Assembly (NCBI GenBank): GCA_013400155.1
Contig: VXBM01001553.1
Coordinates: 1 to 64,000 of the forward strand
DNA: 64,000 nucleotides
Direction of reading: 5' to 3'
Origin: Helopsaltes ochotensis
Taxonomy: Eukaryota; Chordata; Aves; Passeriformes; Locustellidae
The position numbers were made by a program, and so were the translations under genes. Below are positions 50,901 through 62,900 of this stretch, piece by piece; position 1 is the first letter of the stretch, and each line of letters starts with the position of its first letter. A model generated the notes under the pieces. It worked only from the letters and a program-made list of their open reading frames with translations, had not been told where the DNA came from and made no database searches.

Positions 50901-53900
50901 CTGCAGAAATTACACTGGGAAGGCATTTTAAGTGTAAGTGGCAGCATTACACATATAAGAATACAAAATTTAGAGTCCAATTCTACCAGGCAGGTGAAAA
51001 TAGAAAACTACCTGTTGTAGAATATCACAGCTCCTTCATGAAAATCCCAGTCTGTCACAAACCATCAGTGCATGACAGAATTTCAGAGCCCCTTCTCTCA
51101 TTAAAACATGGTGCAGCAGATACAGCTGTGGTGACAGCTCTGCCGGTGTTTTGACAGGTGAACCCAATTCCATATTATGAATCTTGTGTGTCTGACTTCT
51201 GTGGCTGTGACAGTGTGGGAGACTGTGAGTGCTTTTGTACCTCAGTCGCTGCGTACTCGAGGAGCTGCAGCAGAGCTGGAGTCTGTATCAACTGGAGAAC
51301 CCCTGCCGTTTGCCGTAAGTACTGCACTGAGATGCACAGAAAGAAATGCTCCTTGTGCTCAGGCACACAGAGGATACAGAAGAGCAGAACACTTACAGGG
51401 CTATGCATGTGTGACTGAACAAGCTCTTTTTATCATCTTGATCTTATTAACATATTTTAAACAAGATTTAAAAATAGTTCCTGCCTAGTGTCTGAGACCT
51501 AAATGTTTTTTATTCGTCTGTTCCAGCTGTGTTCTGCGATTATTACAATCCCCCTGATAAACATGAGTGGTTCTATAAGCCCTGTGGAGCCCCTTGTCTA
51601 AGGACCTGCAGGAACCCACAAGGGAAATGCGGGAATTTGCTGTACAGTTTAGAAGGTAATTCTTCCTTGACTTGAATGCAGTTTATGGGAGTTGCAGCTA
51701 CTAGTCTGGTTTTAAATGTCTGAAGCATCAAGGGGACTGAAAGGTTATCTCATCTGTTCCAGAGGCTCACTGACCATGCCTTGCTAATTTCCTGTGTGAT
51801 GGTGCCATTCATAGCATCATTTGCCTGCTGCCTTTAAATATATGGAGAGATAAAACACCATTCAATATAAATTTGCAAAGAATAATTATCTGTTGTAAAA
51901 AGTTGTAAACTAAAACTTTGGGGAGAAAGGTAAAAAGAGGACTTGGAAAAATAATTGGTAGTAAAAAGAACACTCATACTGATATCACATTCATTTAGGG
52001 ATCAAATCTATATTTGGTAGAGGCATTTATGTGTTTTCCTCTATCTATATAACTCAGACAAAGAATATTTGTTTAATTTTTCAGGGTGTTACCCAGAGTG
52101 TAGTCCTGACAAGCCGTATTTTGATGAGGAGAGCAGAGAGTGTGTCTCCCTCTCCAACTGCACTTCATGGTAGGTCGGTTAATGGTGAGAAGGTAGAACA
52201 GGACTGGAAAGGACAAACTAGGACATGTTTTGTTAATGTTTATAGGCAGTGGCAGTTACCATTAAATCCAGGAGTAGACTTTTTGTAAAAGTAGATACAG
52301 CGTCAGATATTGTTATTCCATATACTAATTCATTTCAATAAAACAGTTCTTTTTTACTCTTTCTCTTTAGCGATCCCAAAGAGAAACTATGTGCTGAAGA
52401 CTCCAAAGGTAACTTTTCACCACCTTCATAAAGCACTTAGGGATGGCAGGACTGAAACAACCCAACATCACATACTATAGCAAACATACTGGTAATAGGA
52501 GGCCAGACAGGTAGTTTAATATGTGGGTGCACAGCAGAGCAGCCTTTCACCTCAAGAATTGTGTAAAGGATAATCATGGGGAGGAAGGAGACAGGTGTGA
52601 TATGTAGGATTCATCTTACCCAGTTTAATATCACTTTTCCACTTCCTTGGTAGTCAGTGAAGACAGATCGATAGTCTGCAGTAGGCCATTCATGATACCC
52701 CTTTTAATAAGTACTTTTAGAACAGAGCAAATCTTGTAGACGTGCTGTTTCCTAACCATTCATTTAATGAAATAAACTAAGAAAGCTAGTTATTAGATAC
52801 ACGTTTGTGTGCCTGAAGGACACATTTGGTTAAGGTACAGTATCTGTTCATTTCCATATCTGAGAGAAATCACATCCCAAAACGCAGGGTGACCCAGTAG
52901 ATAACACATTTGCAGTTCAGCTGACTTTGTTACAGTAATAGATATACTTCCTTTGGTTCTTATGTATAGAGTCTCCAAAATTGGGACAGCTTCTCATATA
53001 TTTAAATGGAATTGTGTACCACTGCATGCTCCTCATTTGTGGATGGAAATGGCTGTGCAACACCTCCCGAGCCAGGTTTTTGTCACTCAGAAAGGCAGTA
53101 ATCCCAGTCACACTCCCTGCCCATAGGGAGTTCTCCTGTGCTCCATGCTGGCTTAGGCCAGTACCAGTTCTGACACTTTTACCAGCCAGTTATTCCTCTA
53201 TGCAAGCTGACTCCAAGAAACATCAGCAACCAGAAAAATCCAACACACCTTAAATAAATGAGACAGACTCCCAGTGCACCTTCTCAAGCAGAAACTGACA
53301 AAGTTTTTCTGCCAGTTAACTCATGTTTGATGTTGTGAGTTTCAGAAGGGTAAATGCAAAATTTGGTTTGCTTTTCACTTGTATTTATATTGCAAGTGTC
53401 CTCTGTTACCGTGGCATTTTCTCTTTTGGTGCCTCAGTTTGTCTTTGCTGCCACAATGGGAAGACTTACACCTTAAATGAAACTGTGTACAGCCATGTGT
53501 CCGGGACTGAGTGTGGTGAAGCTGTCTGTGGCCCTAATGGACAGATCATTAAAACCCTTACCCCCTGCAGAACTCCATCTACACCAGCACAAGGTACTAG
53601 ATTGATACGAGGCTTGGTGGTATTCTGTGGAAGTCTGTAATGGTAATAAGATTTATCTATCTTCAAAAAAGACTCCTTGGAAAAAACATGTCAAGAATAA
53701 GTGCAGTATTTAAGACCATTGAAATTTCAAAACTGAGGGATCAGAGCTTGTGGTTCTTGTAGAAAGGACCAAAAGTGTAATTTTTATAGATTCTCGCTGA
53801 CCTTACTGTCAGTGAGGTTAAGAGAGAATAGAAAGATTCAGTGATTTTTCATTACAACTTTTACAATAAGTTTAAATATATCACACTTGACACTGTTGTT

Positions 53901-56900
53901 GTCAGTCTCAATATTTCATACTTCTAAATCTTGTTCTTCTTGTTCCTATCACCTATAACACTCTACAGTTCTTATTGTACTGTACTCTGCATTGGAATAA
54001 GTGAATCTCATAGGGGTCACTGGAATATGAAAATAAAACTTCCTGGCAGTTTATTCCTATTTGAAAGGGATTTTCCAGAGTAAATGGAATGTGAAAAAGC
54101 AGAAAATAGGAAGCAAAAAGAAAAGTGGAAAATTTGCCACATGATTACTACAAATAAAAATAAGTGGCTAAAAAATATATGTATTATCCTAGTAGCAAAT
54201 TATACAAGGACAACAAGGAAAATTAAGTTAGCTTCTCTACTTATCTGAGTGGTAGAGCTAAATACTTGATGGTGAGCCCGTGTGTTTGGTATTTACTGAA
54301 AATATTAACAAGTGGAATAAGTACAGTGGAGTAATAGCTAGAAAAGGAAGGATTATTGAAAGCAGACTGTAGATGGCATATTAAAATGTCTACGTGATCT
54401 GTCTCTATTTAAACCAACAGTTCCTTTGAAAGAAAGTACTAAAAATCCAAATGGACTGCCACTGGAAATCACCTCTCCAAAGTCAGGTGAAGTACTGCAG
54501 GACTAAAAACATTAAATTGGAAAGAATAAATAGCAGAAGAAGGGGTGTTTCTTGTATTCCACATAGGAAAAAAATAACAAGAAGTGGGAGGGTGTAGTAT
54601 TACAGCACCTTACTGAGTAATAGAGAGTTAATAGAGAGTGTTTATAAATACAGAGGACAGTTTCAGTGTGGATGTCTACAGAATGTAGAGTTGTTTTTGG
54701 GGTTTTTGTGTGTGTGTGGTTGTAGAGAATGTAAGAGATGTCTTGGGGCTTGAAAGCAGAATAGTAGATGATTTAAATACTAACTGATTTGATTTCCTGC
54801 AGAACCGCATAGGCAATATGTAACATCTGCACCTCCCTCATCAGAGGTAGCCACTCCCTGCTTCTGCAATGACAATGGACAACTGATACAAATGGGTGAG
54901 AAACCATGCAATTTTTTTCTGCACCATTGACATGGAAAGTTGTACGGATAGATAAAAGTGCTTCAGCAAGTGCTCATTCTGCCTATCACAGTTAGACATT
55001 ACCATAAGTTGTTACATCTTTGAACTGTAGCTAACACCTTCAGAACTACAACTCTCCCATATCCAAAAACATTGTTCTGGTTTGAATGCCCCTGCCTGGT
55101 GTAAGGAAACTTAAACAGTTGCTGATGTCAGCAGAGCTCTGAATCCCAAACTGCAGAACATGAGCTTTTAACTCAGAGTAATATTCCAAAAGCAGGGGAG
55201 GAAACTCTTCTTCATCTGTTAGTAGCTCCTGCTTCACTTACCTCCTGGTGTTTGTGCAGAGGATGCACTCAGTGATGTACTCAGTATTGTCTCTCCTTGT
55301 ACTCATTTTCAATTCCATCCCATGTACCTAAGAGCAGAATTTCAGATTAGGCCTTGTGGCCCTCCCTCCCAAAAGTCTTTGCCTTTTGGATGAATTGCTG
55401 TCCAGTTCAGCCATTGAATCCCAGCAGCTGCAGACACACAGTCCCCTGAGCATAGCTATTGGGTACAGATAGTTAAATCCAGGGCTGAGAATGCAGCTGC
55501 TCTGGGATCACGCCTCAGGCTAACGCTTGGGTTCTGCCCTTGCAGGAGAAAACGTTTCTCTGCCAGTGAATATATCAGGTCGTTGTGCTTACACTGCCTG
55601 CAATAAATCGTGTCAGATCGAGTTAATTTGGGCAGAGTGTAAAACTGGTCATACTGAGACCCTCAAGGTCTGTGATCCACATTCCAAAACCTGTCCATCA
55701 ACACCTGCTCCTGGTGTAACAAACCAACTTCCTGCTCCCACAAGGACTTCTGTGAGTGATTGTCTTGCACTCATTCCTCCCAGAAAGGTGAGAGACTTTG
55801 AATGTGTTCTATCATTCAACATTCCACCATTCATGCATTGCCTGCAGCCAAGATTTGGTGTTCTCCTCTGATGCTGGTATCCAGTGCTACAGCTGGACTG
55901 TAGATGTGGCTGAATGAGGATTTAGAAGCATACCAGAAACCCCCACTGAAAGAATAAGTTGAAGATTCTTCTGTTCACCTGAAACACCTAAATGATTTTA
56001 TGTGAGCAGAACTACCTAAGCTGAACATAGACTAGGAAGCCACACCTGGCAGTGTCCTACCATCAGAAGTGGTTAGGACCCTAATATACATACCTAAAAA
56101 AGTAGGTATCAAGGGTCTCTTGATTCCTATATGGTTCATATTGCCTGGTTTCCAGAGCCAGAGTAGACACCAGATTTTGCCATGCTAGACAATTAACTGA
56201 ATGGAATGTAGTTGCTGTGTGTGATTTTAAAGATTTTGTGACATTACTTTATTATTTGCCTCTCCTCTTTTTTTTTTTCCCCCCCCAATTAATCAATAGT
56301 TTAATGAAACATGGAATTTTGGAAACTGCCATACTGCCACTTGCCTGGGAGATGGAAACAATGTCAAATTGTCTGTCATGACTTGCCCACCTCAGCAACA
56401 GAAACTCTGTGTCAATGGTTTCCCGTTCACAAAACACTCCGATGAAACTGGTTGCTGCGAAATCTCTGAGTGTCAGTGTAAGTGGCAGGACAACTCCTGA
56501 AATTTATGTTATGTTCAGCTGGGCCTCAAAAAAGAAAAGTCTATCTGGTCAACATGTATATTATGTTTGTTGCCCTGATTTTTGCAGCCTTTCTAATGTT
56601 GTTCACAGCTTCTGATGCAGAGTCAGAGTTCTCAATGTTTTCATACTTCTTAGCTCTTTCTCACACAAATGTTATCAGTAGATAGGGATGTTTTGAAGAG
56701 GGTAAAGAAATGTTTACATATTTCCTTAGTGAAGGAAGAATTGATGGACTGTTGGTTTGACCAGTGGGATTGGAGAGGTGGCAACACTCTCTGCCAATCC
56801 ATGGTGAAGATGAAGAAACTATATATTAGAGTCAGAATAAAGGTCAAGCCCCTTTTTCTTTTGATCACCTTCAGCGAGTGTTTCTGTCATTCTTGATGTG

Positions 56901-59900
56901 CTCAACACTGACAATGTTCATATCAATTCAGGAGGATACAATGGAATACAAATCCCACCTGAAATCTTGGCTGTTGAAAGCAGATATCCTTGCTAGAGTA
57001 ATTTTTCTTTATCAAACTGGATATTTTGTCTCTGACTGGAAGCACGTAAAAAGGTTAAAACCAGCCTGTACTTACAGGTAGCTCAGAAGCCAAACTTGAA
57101 GTCTGTTGTTCTGTCTTCTAGGTATTTGCAGTGGATGGGGAAATGAGCATTATGTGACTTTTGATGGAGCATATTATCATTTCAAAGAAAACTGTACCTA
57201 TGTCCTTGAAAAGTCAATTCATCCTGACTCTCGAAACTTCTGGATTCACATTGACAACTACTACTGTGCTGCCACCGGTGGAGCAATTTGTTCAATGTCC
57301 CTTATCATTTTTTACTCCAACTCTGTTGTTATTCTGACACAAGCAATGGAACATGGAAAAGAAACAAACCTGGTAAAGTATTGTGTTAAAATGAATTATT
57401 TTGCTGTAGTTATTAAAATGATTTTGCTGTAGTTATATCACTGTACTGCCAAATGTTCTGTCACGACAAAGGATTAAGCTTGTAAAATATGTAATGGGTG
57501 AAAAATGCAATTACTTTGCTGCTTCTCTCTCTTTTTTTGCTTTGTGCCAATAAAATCTGTATATTCTAAAAATCTGGCAAATGATCACATAACTGAAAAT
57601 TGTGTTTTTCATCCTGATATGAGTATTCAAATATAAATTACAACATATTAAAAAGGAATATTAGACAACTGCTTAAATTATTGCCTTTGACAGACACTAT
57701 TTGGTGCACCTAAGGTGAATTTGTGCTGCTCTGCTTTCCAGTCGCACTAATCATATACCTTACTCAATGAAAGAGTGTGCATAAAAACCTTTTGTTTCTT
57801 TTCTTTTTAGATTTTGTTTGATGATAAGAAGGTTGTTCCAGACATTTTTAAGAATGGTATCAGGATAACCAGTTCTGGCCTTTATGCCGTAATTGAAATA
57901 CCTGAATTAGAGGTTTACATCTCCTATAGTCGACTTGCATTTTACATAAAACTCCCTTTCAGCAAGTTTTATAACAATACCATGGGACTCTGTGGTGAGT
58001 GTCCTCATCAGCTGATAAAAATTAATGCTCTGAATTTTCCTCCTTCTATCTCTCTTTCCCTTGAAAAATCTCTAAATGCTTGCAACTTCACTATTTCTCA
58101 CAAATGTTAATAAATTTATTTAATGAAAAGACACTGTGAACTCTAGTTTTAAGTCTTTCATTCTGTTCACAGTCTGTTGGGGGATGGAGGTAGAACTTTT
58201 CTAGGCCCTTCCTTTTCATCATATCTACTTCATATAGGAACGTAGGAAACGGGGAGAGTCCTGTGCCATCTCAGTTTCTCTGGCCACCAGGAGAAATGTA
58301 TCAACCAACACATCAATTCTGGTTTTCATGAGTAGCTGGCAAACTGTTTCTTCAAGCCTTCTCTTCCTAGAAACAGTTTGTGTGAATTTATCCAGAACCC
58401 CACATGTTGATCCCTTCACACAAGGAGAACTTCTTCCCACATTTTCTCTAAAAGCAGCTTCATCAGCTTCATCTACTGTCCTTGAACTGTCATTTTTATA
58501 TTGCTACCAGGTACCTGTACCAACCAGAAGTCTGATGATGCTATGAAGAGGAATGGTGAGGTTGTCAAGTCCTTCAAAGAAATGGCATTAGATTGGAAAG
58601 TCCCATATCCTACCAACAGATACTGTAATCCTGGTGTCTCACAACCATCAAAGATTGAGTATCATCAGCATTGCGTGCCTTCTAATCTATGTAAAATCAT
58701 CTGGTAAGACAACTCCCAGAAGTATCAGAAAAATAAGTACACAGGGTAATTTCATTCTTCACTAAATGGCTTGGGTGAACTGATTCTAGGATATGAAGAA
58801 AATACAAAGTCTTGCATACCTTGGGAAACTGAGCAGTGAACTGATGTGTGCATTCTTGAGCTTGGCATGTATTTTTAAGCTGCATCAGCAAAATCAAGCC
58901 TCTCTTAATACTGTCTGCTGCTTGGCACTCCCTCTGCCTGTCAGTTCTGGAGAGGCCAAGTGGGAACTGGCTTTCAGTATCTGAAAGCTCTGAATGATAT
59001 GAAACACAGTCAGAATATAGAAAAAAAAAATATGTGTCCGTTTGAAAAATAATTTTGCGGTTTAAAGCAGGATTTTTAATCATGCTATCATAAAACCGTC
59101 ATCATATAAGCTTATAGTTATGAGCCGTGCAGGAGCCTTTGCAGGTAGCAGTCCAACATAATATTGTTTCCTTTCAAAGCACTGTAAGAACGGCAGGCAA
59201 AGCTCATTCTTTAGTAAGGTGGGGGTGTACCGGCCACGAGAACAATTTGTAGTTGTACCTTGAGGCTTTGCCTGGGCAGGGGGGATGGTTTGGCTCTGAG
59301 TTGAATTCTTCCCTGGAAGTAGCCCAAGGTCTTTCTCCTTGCTTTGCGAAGGACCCTGACGGAGTGCCACGGCGCGGTCCCCCCCCAGCCCTACTACGAG
59401 GCGTGCGTGTCCAGCGGGTGCTCGGAGGCGCGGCCCGGCGCGGAGTGCCGGAGCGTGCAGACCTACGCGGCGCTGTGCGGCCTGCAGGGCGTCTGCCTGG
59501 ACTGGCGGCGGCTGGCGGGCGGGCACTGCGGTGAGCCTGGGAACCGGGGCGCGGGAGCCTGGGGGGCACCCCCCGGGGAGAAGCAGGGCCGCACCGCTTC
59601 GTCCTCCCCCGCTGCTCCGCGGCTGAGAAACAGCAGGAACAAACCAAAGAGGTTGTTCCAGTCCAGACCTGGTGTGAAACAAGGGGGAATCAGGCCCGCA
59701 GTGTCCCCAGCGTAGCTCAGCCGCGGAGTTCTGGGTGTTCCCCGCAGCTCGGGCGCTAGATGGCAACACACCGCTTCTCTCTGCGTGCTTTGCCCTGCTC
59801 GGGCAGGAATCGGGCGAGCGCTGGTGGTCCTGCCGCTGGCACCTTGCTGCCCCATGGGCCGCTCCTGCCGGAGCTGCAGGGACGCCCCTGCCGGGCTGTG

Positions 59901-62900
59901 CCACCCGCGGAGGTGCTGCTGCCTGGCGCTTTGTCCCTTCGTGTCCCTGCGTCGGAGGGTACACGTGGGGCTGGGCTTTTAAACTTGTGTGTTGCAATGC
60001 TCCACAGAGGCCAGCTGTCCTCAGGATCAGGTGTACAGGCCATGCGGGGAAGCAAAAAGAAACACTTGCTTCAGCAGGTGGGTCATTTCCTATAAGGCGT
60101 TTTGCAAGTCCATAATGTGAAAAATGCCGGGGAAGTTTGAAGTTCACTTTCCCTTGCGATTTAGGTGTCTTGATTGCCCTGGGCTACGTTTTTGTCTCTC
60201 GTTCATTCTCATTTATATTCTGATTGTGCAGAGGAGTCGTTATGGACACCCTTCCCTCCCAAAATAGCACATCAGTGTTTGTTGAAGGATGCTACTGTCC
60301 TGATGGAAAAATTCTGCTGAATGATCATGATGGCATTTGTGTGTCTGTTTGTGGTAAGAAATGGTATAAATGGTGCTAGGGGAAGTGGGGGTAAGAGCCT
60401 GACTAGAAGTGCATATTAAGGGAGTTGTTTTGGGTGCAGAGGAAATGGGGGAGACCTTGTTACTGACCCTTTCTTGGTGAGGCTGGAAGCATTCCAGATT
60501 GAGAGTTTCTGCCTGCTCTTACATGCAGAAGGTGCAACTTTCAAAAGAACAAAGAATAGCATGTTTAAGATGTTTTTGTATTTACAACCTGTGACTCTGC
60601 ACTCTGAATTTCTCTTTGTGGCTGTTTCTCAGATTTCAATACCTTCCTTCTGTTCCTGTTTTTCTGCTTCTGTTGTTTTCCCTGATTGAGATACCTTTAA
60701 AGTAACATCTAATTCATTTTATAGGTTGCACTGCACAAGATGGGTCAGTGAAACAGGTGAGAGAAAGGAAAATACTGTCTTTAAAGTTTATCTGTGTTGT
60801 GTGACCTTCTGCAAAAATGACTATTATAAGTTGTTTCTTTTAATTCTAAGCTTAAAAAACAGTGAACTGCAATGAAAATCAGATGACTTTATTAACTCCA
60901 GAACTTGTTTAATCACTTGAGGTACAGAAACAGAAAGAGTAGTTTGTGGGAATCAGTTTCCTGGTAGAGCTATCAGGCTTTTCTCCTGGAAGTACATAAA
61001 CTTGAAAAGGAAGGTGGTAAATAACGGCATTTTATCTTACTGTCCCTTTCTTCTCCCTCTGGGATTTGAACTGCAATTTTCCTACACAATAAATTAGGTC
61101 AACTCAGTCCTACACTGGCTTGCAAAGGGCATTCATTGATGTAATTCGTCCAGGTTTTGCTCTCTGAACTGCTATCCCTCTTGTTTTTATAGCCTAGAGA
61201 GGCTTGGGAACATGACTGTCAGTACTGTACTTGTGATGAAGCGACCTTGAACATCTCTTGCTTCCCCCGCCCTTGTGCTAAATCTCCACCTATCAACTGC
61301 ACAAAAGAAGGCTTTGTACGCAAAGTAAAACCGCGTCTGGAAGACCCCTGCTGCACAGAGACAGTCTGTGGTGAGTAGATCCTTCACATGCCACAATATG
61401 GCATCATTTGCCTTCATCAGTAATCCTTAAGTGAGATGTGGTGCCCCACAAGTAGCAGATTCAAATAAGCACACTGGAGTGGTCATTTCTTCCATCTACA
61501 TGCCAGGAGCTCTTGCTAGCAGAAAAGAACTCCTCTGGTCCAGCTTGTACTCTAAATTAGTGCCATGACCTGACAGATATTTACACTGGAGAATCCCCTG
61601 TGGATCATTGGGACCAGCAGGTGCTCCACAGGATCATTTGGTTCTTGTCCTGAGATGAGAGGGTGATCCTTCCACAGTGATTCAACCAGTAAGGGAGGAT
61701 GTGTTCATATTCCAGGCTTCCCTAAGGCTTTCTCATATATGTTTGCCATATATGTTTGCCCTCAGCTTTGCATTTACACCCTCCCAGTCCCAAATGACCC
61801 CCACAGCATAGGAGTAGCCTGCTCCTAAACCTGCCCATTCCCAGTATCTATACCAAGACACAGGACAGAGGATCCTGCCAGTGGTGCTAGGAGGTTTTTT
61901 TGAGCTCTGTCTGCAAGTAACACTGCTGAATGGGATGCTTTGGCTTACTTTGTCTCTGCTGTCTGTTGCAGAATGTGATATAAAAACCTGCATTATCAAC
62001 AAAACAGGATGTGATTTAGGTTTCCAGCCAGTGGTTGCTATGTCTGAGGATGGTTGTTGCCCTATCTTCTCCTGTAGTAAGTACCTCATTTCTTTAAGGT
62101 GTTTTATTTATTCCTTGAGATATTTGATTTTTCTAAATGAGTTAACATCATGGCAGGAGCCTCTTCCTTTCCCTCTCAGCCTTTACAATTAGACTTCTTT
62201 TTTTTTTTTTCTTTGAGTTAGAATAACTGGTTCAAGTTCTCTGTAGCCAGTATCCAGGGAGTGTAAGCTATTGACCACGTACTGAATGATGGTTAAACTG
62301 AACCCATCCACAAGCTTTGCCGCCAGATTATATTTCCAGATTCAGACACATAAGCCCATTAGCTTTGTTACCAGCACGGTGGTTAACATTAAAGAAAAGG
62401 TCAAGTAATTTCAAGTATAGGTAAAAAAACCACATGGCAAATAGATTTTACCTTATGGAAAATACCAGGGTAGAGAATTATCCCTACTTGATGCATAACA
62501 TCTAAGCAGATGCCCCATGTGGCCTTCTGAATACCAACTGGTACCATGTACTAGTTGCGTTTTTTTCCCCTCATGTCTGGGCTATTAAGTTCAGCTCTAC
62601 TATTTGACTTCTCTAAATCACTTGCAATTCAAAGATGAGTACAGTAACTGCATCATTCCTAGCACAACCTTTTAATTCTTTTTTTCTTACAGTACCAAAA
62701 GGTGTATGTGTTTCTGAAGGGGTTGAATTTAAGGTAGGTCTTCTTCTTCGAGACACTTCTTCCTACAAGTTAATGTTGCCTGAGTCAGAACTATCTGAAG
62801 TTCTTATTTTCAGCACTCCCACAAAAAGCAGGATTAGAATAGCCTGTAATTCTTCCCTGCCAGTAGTCTCCCTCCCAACCGCAAGCACTCTGTGATTCTA

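Noticed and set aside
59080..60147. A 355-codon open frame on the - strand near the end of the ovomucin gene
   Set aside because: It lies over the CpG-rich island, where stop codons are rare. The translation is Arg/Pro/Ala-rich with no domain, and it is antisense to two well-supported exons.
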